Assembly (NCBI GenBank): GCA_030646695.1
Contig: JAUSLF010000075.1
Coordinates: forward strand, 1 to 37,006
DNA length: 37,006 nucleotides
DNA from: Nitrosomonadaceae bacterium
Lineage (GTDB): Bacteria > Pseudomonadota > Gammaproteobacteria > Burkholderiales > Nitrosomonadaceae
Direction of reading: 5' to 3'
Below, in pieces: positions 8,798-18,077 of the stretch. Position 1 is the stretch's first letter; each line of letters starts with the position of its first letter. Position numbers and translations under genes: made by a program. Below the pieces are notes generated by a model, which was not told where the DNA came from, searched no databases, and worked only from the letters and a program-made list of their open reading frames with translations.

Positions 8798-8871
8798 GAA
8801 ATTCCCATGAAATTCGCTTACCATGTGCACCGCGATCAGCTATTTTAACCGAATGCGAAGATGGAGGCGGC

Positions 8872-10368
8872 ATGCCTGACGTAATGAGTATAGTGTCCTA
8901 TGGCTTCGGCACCCTGTTCGGACTTGTCCTAACCGGCTTCATCGTGTTCTGGCTGATTCATGATCTGACTCAGACAAAGCACTCGATCCTGCGCAACTAC
9001 CCGCTCATCGGGCACCTGCGCTATTTTCTGGAGAAACAGGGAGAATACTTCCGGCAGTATTTTTTTGCCAACGACCGGGACGAGATGCCGTTTAACCGCG
9101 CCACCCGCACGTGGGTGTACAAGAACGCGAAAAATGAGGTGGGTATCGTCGGTTTCGGTTCCACCAACGATCTGCGCGAACCCGGTTCGATAATTTTCGT
9201 CAATGCCCCTTTTCCGGTACTGGAAGATGACCGGTTGCCGACGCCATCGCTTATGATCGGTGAAGGATTTTGCCGGCAGCCATTTGACGCCAAATCCGTG
9301 GTCAACATCAGTGGCATGAGCTATGGCGCCCTTTCAGTTCCGGCAGTGCGCGCGCTGTCGCGCGGGGCGGCGGAGGCGGGGTGCTGGCTGGATACCGGAG
9401 AAGGCGGGCTTTCACCTTTCCACCTGGAGGGCGACTGCGACATCATCATGCAGATCGGTACCGCCAAGTATGGCATTCGCGATCACGATGGCAATTTCTC
9501 GCCCGAGCGGGCGCGGGAACTCGCCAAGGTGGTCAAGGCATTTGAAATAAAACTTTCACAGGGTGCAAAACCAGGTAAGGGCGGCATGCTGCCCGCCGTC
9601 AAGGTGACCGCTGAGATTGCCGCCATCCGCGGCATTCGCGCTCATCAGGATGCCATCAGTCCAAACCGTCATCACGACATCGGCAATGTCGATGAATTGC
9701 TTGATAAAGTTGCCTATATTCGCGACCTTACTGGACGTCCGGTGGGGGTCAAGACCGCCATCGGCGGCTGGCGTTTCATCAATGAGTTATGCGATGCGAT
9801 AAACCGCCGTGGCCACGAATACGCGCCGGATTTTCTTGCCATCGACGGCGGCGAAGGCGGCAGCGGTGCCGCGCCCCAAGCCCTGTTCGACCACATGAGC
9901 CTGCCCATCGCCGAAGGGTTGCCGCGAGTGGTGGATGCATTGCTGCAGGCGGATTTGAAGCAGCGCATCCGCGTGGTCGCGGCGGGCAAGCTGGTAACCT
10001 CGGCGAAAGCGGCATGGGCGCTGTGCACGGGAGCGGACTTGATCAACACCGCGCGCGGTTTCATGTTCTCGTTGGGCTGCATTCAGGCCATGCGCTGCCA
10101 TACCAATACCTGTCCGACCGGCATCACTACTCATAACAAACGCCTGCAGCGCGGTCTGGTAGTGGAGGAAAAATACCTGCGCGTCGCCAACTACGCCAGA
10201 AACATGAACAAGGAAATCGACATGATCGCGCACTCCTGCGGTTTGCGGCATGCGCGCGAGTTGCGGCGCGAGCATGTACGCATCGTCGAAACCGCCGGCA
10301 AAAGTGTGGCACTCAACATCCTGTATCCGTATCCGGAAGTGCAGCAGCGAGCGGATGTTGCTTTGTAG
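8872..10368 (+). CDS. Orphan FMN-binding glutamate-synthase-domain protein, membrane anchored
   Basis: A 498-residue protein matching the synthase (FMN/3Fe-4S) domain of GltB without the amidotransferase domain. One N-terminal transmembrane helix (residues about 7-29) is followed by LSQGAKPGKGGMLPAVKVT, SPNRHHDIGNVDELLDKVAYIRD, AIDGGEGGSGAAPQALFDH and AAGKLVTSAKAAWALCTGAD. The [3Fe-4S] motif C-X5-C-X4-C is complete (C403, C409, C414). Without a glutaminase domain it may use free ammonia or perform a different redox reaction; the true substrate is not known. A GGAGG sits 4 bases before the ATG. The CDGSH gene follows 39 bp downstream on the same strand. Confidence 0.88.
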   Translation: MPDVMSIVSYGFGTLFGLVLTGFIVFWLIHDLTQTKHSILRNYPLIGHLRYFLEKQGEYFRQYFFANDRDEMPFNRATRTWVYKNAKNEVGIVGFGSTNDLREPGSIIFVNAPFPVLEDDRLPTPSLMIGEGFCRQPFDAKSVVNISGMSYGALSVPAVRALSRGAAEAGCWLDTGEGGLSPFHLEGDCDIIMQIGTAKYGIRDHDGNFSPERARELAKVVKAFEIKLSQGAKPGKGGMLPAVKVTAEIAAIRGIRAHQDAISPNRHHDIGNVDELLDKVAYIRDLTGRPVGVKTAIGGWRFINELCDAINRRGHEYAPDFLAIDGGEGGSGAAPQALFDHMSLPIAEGLPRVVDALLQADLKQRIRVVAAGKLVTSAKAAWALCTGADLINTARGFMFSLGCIQAMRCHTNTCPTGITTHNKRLQRGLVVEEKYLRVANYARNMNKEIDMIAHSCGLRHARELRREHVRIVETAGKSVALNILYPYPEVQQRADVAL

Positions 10369-10407
10369 TTCATTTTCAGTTATCCAACCAGAAAGGAGCA
10401 AAGCATC

Positions 10408-10644
10408 ATGGCAAGAATCATAAAACGGGATCGTGGCAGTCCTTATCCGGTCACAGTGGGCGCGGAAACAAAATATATCTGCGGCTGCGGGCTTTCCAGA
10501 AATCAGCCGTTTTGCGACGGCACACACAAGATCGTCAAAGATGAGCCGGCGGCTAAAATTTGTTGGTACGATGCCGATAATGTACGTCATGCGATGGAGG
10601 ATACTTTTCCCGCAATGCCGCTGCCTGAGGCAGGTTGTCAATAA
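10408..10644 (+). CDS. CDGSH iron-sulfur domain protein
   Basis: A 78-residue soluble protein with one CDGSH domain. The ligand motif C-X-C-X2-S-X3-P-X-C-D-G-T-H is complete in CGCGLSRNQPFCDGTH (residues about 26-41), which would bind a redox-active [2Fe-2S] cluster through three Cys and one His. An AGGAG lies about 10 bases before the ATG. It is probably cotranscribed with the GltB-like gene. Its TAA (10642-10644) directly abuts the left end of the insertion sequence, so the natural C-terminus could have been slightly altered by the insertion, and any downstream operon partner has been cut off. Confidence 0.88.
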   Translation: MARIIKRDRGSPYPVTVGAETKYICGCGLSRNQPFCDGTHKIVKDEPAAKICWYDADNVRHAMEDTFPAMPLPEAGCQ

Positions 10645-10659
10645 TGGACACCAACGGAC

Positions 10660-11535
10660 TCATGCTGCCAACTTCTTTTCATGGAATTGGCGTTCAAATG
10701 CAGCGGGAGACAGATAACCCAACCGAGCCTGCTTACGCTGCCGTCTGTAAAATACCTCGATATACTCGGTAATAGACTGGATGGCCTCGGCGCGGGTTTT
10801 GAAATGCCGGTGATGCACCAGTTCGTTTTTGAGTAGTCCCCAGAAGCTTTCCATGGGCGCGTTGTCATAGCAGTTTCCACGGCGTGACATCGAAGCTACC
10901 ATGCCAAACTGTCCGAGCAGTTTCTGGTATTCATGAGCGCAATACTGGCTTCCCCGATCCGAGTGATGAATCAGTCCACGGGGTGGGCGTTTCGCCGCGA
11001 CACCGCAGAACAGGGATTGGCTGACCAGGTTCTTCGTCATGCGCTTGCTCATGGCATAGCCGACCAGGTCACCGCTGAACAGGTCTTTGTGGCCCGCCAG
11101 ATATAGCCACCCTTCATCAGTCGGAATGTAGGTAATGTCGGTAAGCCAGATCTGGTTCGGAGCAGTTGCCATGAATTTCTGTCCCAGCAAGTTGGGCGCC
11201 ACTGGCAATGTGTGGTTGGAGTTTGTCGTGACCTTGAACTTGCGCTTTTGTTTGCAGCATATCCCCAATTTTCTACGGATGCGCTTGACGCGATGAACAG
11301 TGGTGTTGATGCCGTTTTCCGCCAAGTCTTCCTGGAGCCGTTCGGGGCCATAGGTCTCACGGGTGCGCTGGTGGGCGGCGCGAATTTCCACTTCCAGCCG
11401 CGCTTCTTCCTATGCCCGCTTTGATGGCGGACGACCGAGCCAAGCGTAATAACCGCTCAGCGAGACGTCGTAAATGCGGCACATGAAAGGTACTGGGTAA
11501 TCCTGTTGCAATCCCCTTATCATCGCGTACTTCAC
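10660..11535 (-). pseudogene. IS3-family transposase orfB with internal amber stop
   Basis: The frame starts at GTG 11533-11535, overlapping the orfA TGA, and begins with a typical IS3 OrfB N-terminus (QQDYPVPFMCRIYDVSLSGYYAWL). After 41 codons it meets TAG at 11410-11412, where CAG would restore the frame. It then continues uninterrupted to 10660 with the HTH_21 region (QRTRETYGPERLQEDL) and an intact integrase catalytic core: D in LTDITYIPTDEGW, D in HHSDRGSQY and E in NAPMESFWGLLKNE. So the catalytic triad survives but the full product would need readthrough. A GTG at 11389-11391 could start a shortened protein. Confidence 0.8.
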
Positions 11536-11866
11536 CGTACTTCCTTGGCAAAGTATGCCCCGCAGGAAATCCCCTTGGGGGACGCCGCCGCTTTTTTTAA
11601 TAGATCACGCTCCATTTTAACTTCCGCCAGTTCTCGTTTGATCCTTGCCAGTTCCAGCTCAATCTCGGTCAGCGGGCGTTGCGTCTTGCCGATCTCGTTC
11701 AATTTGCCCGCCTTCGCTACTTTCGCCCAGTTTGCCAGGATCGAAGGCGGCAACGATAAACGGCGCGCCGCTTCATTGTGGCACTCAACCCATCTTCCGT
11801 TACTTGCTTGACCGCCTGTTCACGAAATTCCTTGTTGTAAATCGCTTTCGGTATTCTCTGCTTCAT
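11532..11866 (-). pseudogene. IS3-family orfA, frameshifted
   Basis: It starts at ATG 11864-11866 behind GGAGG, with MKQRIPKAIYNKEFREQAVK, the usual opening of this OrfA type. The frame is lost near 11775-11785, just after VTEDGLS, and the helix-turn-helix continues in another frame as PPSILANWAKVAKAGKLNEIGK followed by the zipper ELELARIKRELAEVKMERDLLKKAAA. Between KKAAA and YFAKE there are about nine extra residues (SPKGISCGA) not expected in this family. The A-run at the KK codons could be a programmed -1 frameshift site, but the earlier shift makes the gene non-functional. Confidence 0.75.
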
Positions 11867-11907
11867 TTGGCACCTCCGTTTCAAGTTTAACAAAACGTTG
11901 GTGTCCA

Positions 11908-12316
11908 TTCTTTTCAGCTTACCTCAAGCATGCTGGTGGTAAACGTCGAGGAAACGATCAAGACACTGCATTAGTTCAGTGCATTGGGACTGGAGATTTC
12001 GATCGACGATTTCGGCACTGGCTACTCTAGTTTGAGTTATCTGAAGCGCTATCCGATCAATACGCTGAAGATCGACCAGTCGTTTGTGCGCGACATCACC
12101 ACCGACCCGAACGATGCCGCCATTATTGCAGCCATCATCGCCATGGCTCATAGCCTGAAGATGAGAGTGCTCGCCGAAGGCGTCGAAACCGTGGAGCAGC
12201 TCACTTTTCTGACCCGGCAGGGATACGGTCGCTTCCAGGGATATTATTTCAGCAAGCCACTGCCGTCGTCGGAGATCGTGAGCAGATTGCAGCGGCGCCC
12301 ATCCACGGTTGCTTGA
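11908..12316 (+). pseudogene. C-terminal stump of an EAL-domain (c-di-GMP phosphodiesterase-like) gene
   Basis: The reading frame begins exactly at the right end of the insertion sequence and carries the second half of an EAL domain: SMLVVNVEETIKTLH, then a TAG at 11972-11974, then GLEISIDDFGTGYSSLSYLK, INTLKIDQSFVRD, VLAEGVET and GYYFSKPLPSSEI. The EAL motif and all upstream sensory/GGDEF modules are missing, and the TAG replaces what is normally a CAG. The remaining intact frame (from about 11984, 110 codons) lacks the N-terminal half of the barrel, so no activity is expected. It is the remnant of a larger gene removed together with one IS target duplication. Confidence 0.85.
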
Positions 12317-12352
12317 GCCAGACCGTTCGTCCCGCGCAGAACGCAGCGCACC

Positions 12353-12380
12353 CTTGAAATTCTCCACTATCCCCCCATGT
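12353..12380 (+). promoter_or_regulatory. Heat-shock (sigma-32) promoter of clpB
   Basis: CTTGAAA (12353-12359), a 13-bp spacer and CCCCATGT (12373-12380) match the RpoH consensus CTTGAAA/CCCCATnT at every specified base. Transcription would start around 12386-12388, giving a leader of about 22 nt before the clpB ATG at 12409. Confidence 0.85.
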
Positions 12381-12402
12381 AGTCAGCAACTACATAGTGG
12401 AG
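12362..12402 (+). promoter_or_regulatory. Inverted repeat covering the clpB -10 element and ribosome binding site
   Basis: CTCCACT (12362-12368) pairs with AGTGGAG (12396-12402), and ATGTAGT (12377-12383) pairs with ACTACAT (12389-12395). Together they make a 14-bp stem with an 8-base bulge on the left arm and the loop CAGCA. The right arm contains the start of the GGAGGG ribosome binding site (12399-12404). RNA reading in from upstream could fold and hide it. RNA started at the heat-shock promoter begins in the loop and lacks the left arm. Confidence 0.6.
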
Positions 12403-12408
12403 GGTTCC

Positions 12409-14988
12409 ATGCGTTTCGATAAATTAACTACCCGCTTCCAGCAGGCACTGGCCGATGCACAGAGCATGGCGGTTGGCCAGGACAACTCTTATATTGAGCC
12501 GCAACATCTGCTGCTGGCGTTATTGCAGCAGGAAGATGGCGGCACGGCTTCGTTACTGCAGCGCTCCGGCGCCAATGTCGCCCCGCTGCGTGATGCATTG
12601 AAGAAAAGCACGGAGCGCCTGCCCAAAGTGGAGGGTACTGGCGGAGAAATCAGCGCCTCACGCGAACTTGGCAATCTGCTCAATCTGGCTGATAAGGAAG
12701 CACAAAAACGCGGCGACCAGTTCATCGCATCGGAGCTGTTTCTGCTGGCAGTGCTGCAGGACAAGGGAGAAACCGGCACGCTGCTGAAGCAGCATGGGGC
12801 CAATCGTGCGGCACTGGAGCAGACCATCAGTACGGTGCGTGGCGGCGAGAATGTTGGCAGCGCCGAAGCTGAAAGCAGTCGTGAATCCCTGAAAAAATAT
12901 ACACTCGATCTCACTGACCGTGCGCGCATGGGCAAGCTCGATCCGGTGATCGGACGTGATGATGAAATCCGCCGCACCATCCAGGTATTGCAGCGACGCA
13001 CCAAAAACAATCCGGTTCTGATCGGCGAACCCGGTGTGGGCAAGACCGCCATCGTGGAGGGTCTGGCGCAGAGGATCGTCAACGGCGAGGTGCCGGAAAC
13101 TCTGAAAAACAAACGCGTACTGTCGCTCGACATGGCTGCGCTGCTGGCTGGGGCCAAATACCGTGGTGAATTCGAGGAACGCCTGAAGTCGGTATTGAAG
13201 GAGCTTGCGCAGGATGAAGGCAGCACCATTGTATTTATCGACGAGTTGCACACCATGGTCGGTGCGGGCAAGGCGGAAGGCGCAATGGATGCGGGCAATA
13301 TGCTCAAGCCCGCACTGGCGCGAGGCGAGTTGCATTGCGTGGGTGCCACCACGCTGGATGAATACCGTAAATACGTCGAAAAGGACGCCGCGCTGGAACG
13401 CCGCTTCCAGAAAGTACTGGTGGACGAGCCCAGCGTGGAAGCGACCATCGCCATTCTGCGCGGCTTGCAGGAAAGATACGAATTGCACCACGGCGTTGAC
13501 ATCACCGACCCGGCCATCATTGCGGCGGCGGAATTGTCGCACCGCTACATCACCGACCGTTTTCTGCCGGACAAGGCAATCGACCTGATCGACGAGGCTG
13601 CGGCGCGCGTCAGAATGGAAATCGATTCCAAGCCCGAGGTGATGGACAAGCTGGATCGCCGTCTGATCCAGCTCAAGATAGAGCGCGAGGCGATGAAGAA
13701 GGAGAAGGACGAGGCCTCACAAAAACGTCTTGCGCTGATCGAAGACGAGATCAAAAAACTGCAACGCGAATATGCCGATCTGGAAGAGATCTTGAAGGCG
13801 GAAAAAGGTGCGGCGCAAGGCACGGCGCAACTCAAGGAAGAAATGGACAAGGTGCGCGCCGAGATCGTCAAGCTGCAACGCGAAGGCAAGCTGGAGAAAG
13901 TTGCCGAGCTGCAATATGGCAAGTTGCCACAGCTCGAAGCCAAACTGAAAGAAGCGGTACATGTCGAGGAGAGCAAGCCCAAGAATCGTTTACTGCGCAC
14001 CCAAGTCGGTGCGGAGGAAATCGCCGAAGTGGTGAGCCGCGCCACCGGCATCCCCGTTTCCAGGATGATGCAGGGCGAACGGGAAAAGCTTCTGCACATG
14101 GAGCAAAAACTGCACGAGCGCGTGGTCGGGCAGAACGAGGCGGTACGGCTGGTGTCGGATGCGATCCGCCGCTCACGCGCGGGGCTTTCCGACCCCAGTC
14201 GTCCTTATGGCTCGTTCCTGTTCCTGGGGCCGACGGGTGTGGGCAAAACCGAATTGTGCAAGGCACTGGCAGGTTTTCTGTTCGACTCCGAAGATCGCCT
14301 GATTCGCATCGACATGAGCGAATACATGGAGAAACATTCCGTGGCACGGCTGATCGGTGCGCCGCCCGGCTATGTGGGCTATGAGGAAGGCGGCGGCTTG
14401 ACCGAAGCGGTACGCAGAAAGCCGTACGCGGTGATCCTGCTGGACGAGGTAGAAAAAGCGCACCCGGATGTGTTCAATGTGTTATTGCAAGCGCTGGATG
14501 ACGGCCGCATGACCGATGGCCAGGGGCGCACCGTCGATTTCAAGAATACGGTGATCGTGATGACCTCTAACCTCGGTTCGCAGATGATCCAGCAAATGAC
14601 GGGCGATGATTATCAGGTGATCAAGTTGGCGGTGATGGGCGAGGTGAAATCTTATTTCCGCCCCGAATTCATCAATCGCATCGATGAGGTAGTGGTATTC
14701 CATGCGCTGGACGAGAAGCACATTCAGTCGATAGCGCGGATACAGTTGCAATATCTGGAAGCAAGGCTGGCGAAGCTGGAAATGAAACTGCAGGTGTCGG
14801 AAGCCGCGCTGATGGAACTCGCCCAAGCTGGTTTCGATCCGGTTTTTGGTGCGCGGCCGTTGAAGCGTGCGATCCAGGCGCAAATCGAAAACCCCTTGGC
14901 AAAAGAGATACTCGAAGGCCGCTTCGCTGCCAAAGACACAATCAAAGTAGATTGCAACAACGGCGCATGGGTATTTGCAAAGGCGTGA
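12409..14988 (+). CDS. clpB: ATP-dependent disaggregase ClpB (Hsp104 family)
   Basis: An 859-residue cytoplasmic AAA+ chaperone that, with DnaK, pulls polypeptides out of aggregates. It has an N-domain (about 1-150), NBD1 with Walker A GEPGVGKT (206-213) and VFIDELH, a coiled-coil M-domain (about 400-540, rich in E/K/L), then NBD2 with GPTGVGKT (about 607-614), [18 protein letters not shown] and a C-terminal sensor-2 region [10 protein letters not shown]. Length equals the family norm. The start is ATG 12409 behind GGAGGG; a GTG at 12397 is in frame but would place the ribosome binding site inside the gene. Expression should be heat-inducible from the promoter at 12353-12380. Confidence 0.97.
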   Translation: MRFDKLTTRFQQALADAQSMAVGQDNSYIEPQHLLLALLQQEDGGTASLLQRSGANVAPLRDALKKSTERLPKVEGTGGEISASRELGNLLNLADKEAQKRGDQFIASELFLLAVLQDKGETGTLLKQHGANRAALEQTISTVRGGENVGSAEAESSRESLKKYTLDLTDRARMGKLDPVIGRDDEIRRTIQVLQRRTKNNPVLIGEPGVGKTAIVEGLAQRIVNGEVPETLKNKRVLSLDMAALLAGAKYRGEFEERLKSVLKELAQDEGSTIVFIDELHTMVGAGKAEGAMDAGNMLKPALARGELHCVGATTLDEYRKYVEKDAALERRFQKVLVDEPSVEATIAILRGLQERYELHHGVDITDPAIIAAAELSHRYITDRFLPDKAIDLIDEAAARVRMEIDSKPEVMDKLDRRLIQLKIEREAMKKEKDEASQKRLALIEDEIKKLQREYADLEEILKAEKGAAQGTAQLKEEMDKVRAEIVKLQREGKLEKVAELQYGKLPQLEAKLKEAVHVEESKPKNRLLRTQVGAEEIAEVVSRATGIPVSRMMQGEREKLLHMEQKLHERVVGQNEAVRLVSDAIRRSRAGLSDPSRPYGSFLFLGPTGVGKTELCKALAGFLFDSEDRLIRIDMSEYMEKHSVARLIGAPPGYVGYEEGGGLTEAVRRKPYAVILLDEVEKAHPDVFNVLLQALDDGRMTDGQGRTVDFKNTVIVMTSNLGSQMIQQMTGDDYQVIKLAVMGEVKSYFRPEFINRIDEVVVFHALDEKHIQSIARIQLQYLEARLAKLEMKLQVSEAALMELAQAGFDPVFGARPLKRAIQAQIENPLAKEILEGRFAAKDTIKVDCNNGAWVFAKA

Positions 14989-15051
14989 CTTGCGGTACGC
15001 AGGCGTGAGGTATTGTGCGCAGCAGGGGATGCAGACCATGCCGGCCGGAAT

Positions 15052-15079
15052 GATGCGCAGCGAACAGATGCGCAGCGAA
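15052..15079 (+). repeat. Short tandem direct repeat upstream of dapA
   Basis: GATGCGCAGCGAA occurs at 15052-15064 and 15067-15079, a period of 15 bp, within the 150-bp clpB-dapA gap. A TAAAAT (15106-15111) downstream is a possible -10 element for dapA. No function is evident. Confidence 0.5.
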
Positions 15080-15138
15080 TATTCTTGGGGGGCGCAAGAT
15101 TCAGGTAAAATATCGGCTTTTTTAGCGGATAGAGGATC

Positions 15139-16047
15139 ATGCGCAGTATTGCAATGAGAGGCAGCCTGGTCGCCGTCGTTACGCCCATGCACGCAGCAGG
15201 CGAACTCGATCTGGAGCGTTTCCGCGCCCTGATCGATTTTCATGTGGCGCAGGGAACTGACGGCATCGTGGTGGCGGGTACTACCGGCGAGTCGCCCACA
15301 GTTGATTTCGACGAGCACCATCTGCTGATCCGTATCGCGGTGGAGCACGCCGCGAGGCGTGTGCCGGTGATCGCCGGTACCGGTGCGAACTCCACACGAG
15401 AAGCCATAGACCTGTCGATCTACGCCAAGGATGCCGGTGCTGACGCGAGTCTGTCAGTGGTCCCCTATTACAACAAACCTACCCAGGAAGGCCTGTATCA
15501 GCACTTCAGAGCAGTGGCAGAAGCGGTGGATATTCCACTGATTCTGTACAATGTACCGGGCAGGACGGTGGCGGATATTGCCAATGATACGGCATTACGG
15601 CTTGCACAGATCCCCAATATCGTCGGCATCAAGGATGCGACCGGCGACATAGGCCGCGGCTCTGATTTGTTGCGCCGTGCCCCGCCAGATTTTGCAATTT
15701 ATAGTGGAGATGATGCCAGCGCCCTGGCGCTGTTACTGCTGGGCGGGCATGGTGTGATCTCAGTCACGGCCAATGTTGCGCCGAAACTGATGCACGAAAT
15801 GTGCGCGGCAGCGTTCGCCGGCGACCTGACTGCCGCCCGCGCGGTCAACAACAAACTGTTGGGGCTGCATCTGGACCTGTTCATTGAAGCCAACCCGATT
15901 CCTGTGAAGTGGGCGCTGGCACAAATGGGGCTGATAGGCCCCAGTCTGCGTCTGCCGTTGACCCCGCTGTCAGCGCAGCATCATCAGGTTGTCAGGGAAG
16001 CGATGCGCCAGGCCGGGATTCATGCTGCAGAAGGGCTGGATGTTTAA
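15139..16047 (+). CDS. dapA: 4-hydroxy-tetrahydrodipicolinate synthase
   Basis: A 302-residue class-I aldolase of the diaminopimelate/lysine pathway that condenses pyruvate with aspartate-semialdehyde. Visible motifs are [39 protein letters not shown], the catalytic tyrosine region ILYNVPGRT and the Schiff-base lysine K165 in [36 protein letters not shown] is also typical. The ATG at 15139 has AGAGG 3 bases upstream; an ATG at 15154 would give a more usual length but has no ribosome binding site. It overlaps the bamC start, as in the conserved dapA-bamC pair of E. coli. Confidence 0.95.
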   Translation: MRSIAMRGSLVAVVTPMHAAGELDLERFRALIDFHVAQGTDGIVVAGTTGESPTVDFDEHHLLIRIAVEHAARRVPVIAGTGANSTREAIDLSIYAKDAGADASLSVVPYYNKPTQEGLYQHFRAVAEAVDIPLILYNVPGRTVADIANDTALRLAQIPNIVGIKDATGDIGRGSDLLRRAPPDFAIYSGDDASALALLLLGGHGVISVTANVAPKLMHEMCAAAFAGDLTAARAVNNKLLGLHLDLFIEANPIPVKWALAQMGLIGPSLRLPLTPLSAQHHQVVREAMRQAGIHAAEGLDV

Positions 16048-17191
16048 TATGAGATGGCACAGAACGGTCACACCATGCCTGGCATTGATGATGGCATTGG
16101 CGGTGACAGGCTGTAATCTGATGACCTTGCTGCCAGAAAGCAAGAAAATGGACTACAAATCGGCAGGCAAGCTGCCGCCGTTGGAAGTGCCGCCGGATTT
16201 GACTGCACCCGGCACAGATGAACGCTATATTGTTCCCGATATCAACCCGTCAGGAAGCGCGACTTATTCCGCCTATAACAAGGAACGAACGGGTAACCCC
16301 GGAGCCGGTTCCACTTCTCTTCTACCTGCGTCGGATGACTCTGGGGCGCGCATTGAGCGTGCCGGTACTCAGCGTTGGCTGGTGGTGAAAGGTGAACCGG
16401 AGACAGTATGGCCGATAGTAAAAGAATTCTGGCAGGAACTGGGTTTTATCATCAATGTGGAAACACCCGCAGCCGGGGTAATGGAAACCGATTGGGCGGA
16501 AAACCGCGCCAATATTCCACAAGATATCATACGCAGCATACTCTCCAAGGTTCTGGATAGTTTGTATTCGACCGGTCAGCGCGACAAGTTCCGCACCCGC
16601 TTGGAACGGGGCGAAGCGGGCACCACCGAAATTTACATTAGCCACCGCGGCATGGACGAAGTGCTGGAAGGTAATACACGTACCGTCTGGCAGCCGCGGC
16701 CTGCCGACCAGAGCCTGGAAGCCGAAATGCTTGCCCGTCTGATGATGCGCTTCGGCGTGGAGGAGGCGCGCGCCCGAACGGCTGTGGCCAGCCTAGGTGG
16801 CGGTCAGGAACGTGCACGTATTGACCGTGAACGCGGTGGAGTTCTCACGCTGAACGAGGCATTTGACCGTTCATGGCGGCGCGTTGGGCTGGCGCTTGAC
16901 CGTGTTGGCTTTACCGTGGAAGATCGAGATCGTTCAGAAGGTATTTACTTCGTGCGCTATGTCAATCCCGATAAAGATAACGATAAGGGTGGCGAAGGCA
17001 TGCTGGCAAAACTTGCTTTCTGGCGCAGTGAAGCTGCTGCTGCCGCCGCCGCCAAACCGGAGCAATACCGCATTCAGGTGAGTACGGCAGAGGCAGGCAG
17101 CGAAGTCAAAGTGCTTAATCAAGAAGGTGCCCCAGAAAAATCCGCCACGGCAACCAAGATATTGAATCTGCTGTATGAGCAGCTTAAGTAA
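16040..17191 (+). CDS. bamC: Outer membrane assembly lipoprotein BamC
   Basis: A 383-residue lipoprotein of the BAM complex, which folds beta-barrel proteins into the outer membrane. A signal peptide ends in a lipobox (LAVTGC, Cys about residue 25). A long unstructured stretch ([14 protein letters not shown], residues about 45-100) is typical of BamC, followed by two helix-grip domains beginning near [20 protein letters not shown] and [26 protein letters not shown]. The start at 16040 has AAGGG 4 bases upstream and overlaps dapA by 8 bp; ATG 16049 is equally possible. A small stretch of alanines (residues about 330-336) is noted. Context next to dapA supports the call. Confidence 0.88.
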   Translation: MFNMRWHRTVTPCLALMMALAVTGCNLMTLLPESKKMDYKSAGKLPPLEVPPDLTAPGTDERYIVPDINPSGSATYSAYNKERTGNPGAGSTSLLPASDDSGARIERAGTQRWLVVKGEPETVWPIVKEFWQELGFIINVETPAAGVMETDWAENRANIPQDIIRSILSKVLDSLYSTGQRDKFRTRLERGEAGTTEIYISHRGMDEVLEGNTRTVWQPRPADQSLEAEMLARLMMRFGVEEARARTAVASLGGGQERARIDRERGGVLTLNEAFDRSWRRVGLALDRVGFTVEDRDRSEGIYFVRYVNPDKDNDKGGEGMLAKLAFWRSEAAAAAAAKPEQYRIQVSTAEAGSEVKVLNQEGAPEKSATATKILNLLYEQLK

Positions 17192-17205
17192 TTCCAATCC
17201 TGTAA

Positions 17206-17973
17206 ATGCGCTTTGCTTGCTTAGGTAGCGGTTCCCAGGGAAATGGTCTGGTGGTCGAGGTGGCAGATACCCGGCTGCTGCTGGACTGTGGCTTTACCCT
17301 GAAAGAAACCATTGCCCGTCTTTCCCATCTCGATCTTGATCCCGGCATGATAAATGGTATCGTTGTCACGCATGAGCACGACGACCATATCAGCGGAGTA
17401 GCGCGGCTAGCCCGCAAATTTGATATCCCGGTGTGGCTGACGCATGGCACCCTGCGCAGTATGGAAAAGGCGTTTGCGGTATTGCCGCAAGTCAATATCA
17501 TCGACAGTCATCAGCGTTTTGCCATCGATGCCATCGAGATAGAGCCCTACCCGGTTCCGCATGATGCCCAGGAGCCGGCACAGTTTGTATTTAGCGACGG
17601 TGCGGTGCGCCTGGGCGTGCTGACCGATACTGGCTGTTCCACCCCGCATATCGAAGCGGTCTTGAGCCGTTGCCATGCGCTGGTGCTGGAGTGCAATCAC
17701 GACGCGCAAATGCTTGCGAACAGCGATTATCCGTCCAGCCTCAAGCAGCGCATCGGCGGCCGTTTTGGACATCTGGAAAATACCGCTGCGGCAAAACTCC
17801 TGGCAAGTCTTGATTGCAGCCGGCTGCAGCATGTCATTGCCGCTCATTTGAGCCGGACCAACAATACCCCGCTGCTGGCGCAAGCTGCGCTGAGCAATGG
17901 CTTGAACTGCGACAGAAGCTGGATCGGCATCGCCGGCCAGAACGAGGGTTTTGGCTGGCGGCAACTGGTTTGA
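17206..17973 (+). CDS. Metallo-beta-lactamase-fold hydrolase (YycJ/WalJ-like)
   Basis: A 255-residue cytoplasmic MBL-fold protein. The N-terminal strand FACLGSGSQGNGLVVEV and the metal-binding motif THEHDDH (H56, H58, D60, H61) are complete. A later aspartate, in LTDTGCSTPHI, and LECNHDAQML are family positions, and HVIAAHLSRTNNTPLLA supplies the C-terminal histidine. The resemblance is to the YycJ/WalJ group, some of which act as 5'-to-3' exonucleases, but the substrate here is unproven. It lies 14 bp after bamC and ends just before the strong bidirectional terminator at 17996-18041. Confidence 0.85.
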   Translation: MRFACLGSGSQGNGLVVEVADTRLLLDCGFTLKETIARLSHLDLDPGMINGIVVTHEHDDHISGVARLARKFDIPVWLTHGTLRSMEKAFAVLPQVNIIDSHQRFAIDAIEIEPYPVPHDAQEPAQFVFSDGAVRLGVLTDTGCSTPHIEAVLSRCHALVLECNHDAQMLANSDYPSSLKQRIGGRFGHLENTAAAKLLASLDCSRLQHVIAAHLSRTNNTPLLAQAALSNGLNCDRSWIGIAGQNEGFGWRQLV

Positions 17974-17992
17974 CCGGTCGCTTTCCGCAGGT

Positions 17993-18056
17993 ACTGCGGA
18001 CGATAAAAAACCATCCCGCGGGATGGTTTTTTATCGTCCGCCAGTTAACTGCTTTA
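17993..18056. repeat. Duplicated terminator block, copy A
   Basis: Positions 17993-18019 are identical to 18443-18469 (27/27). GGATGGTTTTTT and GTTAACTGCTTTA (18044-18056 versus 18491-18503) are also shared, at offsets of 450 and 447 bp. The block is the 3' flank of lipoprotein gene 1 and indicates segmental duplication of a gene-plus-terminator unit. Confidence 0.8.
17996..18041. terminator. 46-bp perfect palindrome, bidirectional terminator
   Basis: A 23-bp arm is perfectly mirrored with no loop bases: GCGGACGATAAAAAACC, then ATCCCG meeting CGGGAT at 18018/18019. Read as RNA in either direction it forms a GC-rich stem followed by six U's, ending both the MBL gene (plus) and lipoprotein gene 1 (minus). 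Its left 27 bases recur at 18443. Confidence 0.8.
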
Positions 18057-18077
18057 GTGGGCAGCCGGCTTGTGGAT

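Larger units (their letters stand above)
10645..11907 (-). mobile_element. IS3-family insertion sequence, decayed, no target duplication
   Basis: The element is about 1263 bp and bounded by inverted repeats TGGACACCAACG (10645-10656) and CGTTGGTGTCCA (11896-11907). It has the IS3 layout: a short orfA with a leucine-zipper-like helix and an orfB with a DDE integrase core, with orfB starting at a GTG that overlaps the orfA stop. Both reading frames are broken (see the two entries). The bases next to the ends are TAA on the left and TTC on the right, so no 3-bp target duplication is present. This points to a deletion or recombination at one end; the truncated EAL gene on the right side fits that. 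Confidence 0.88.

Noticed and set aside
11584-11625. Programmed -1 frameshift at the A-run of orfA as proof of an active element.
   Set aside because: The slippery run is present, but an upstream frameshift and a downstream amber codon break both frames anyway.
12489-13542. Long open frames antisense to clpB (and similar ones antisense to hom and dapA).
   Set aside because: They mirror the codon pattern of the real genes, have odd composition and no ribosome binding sites or recognisable domains.
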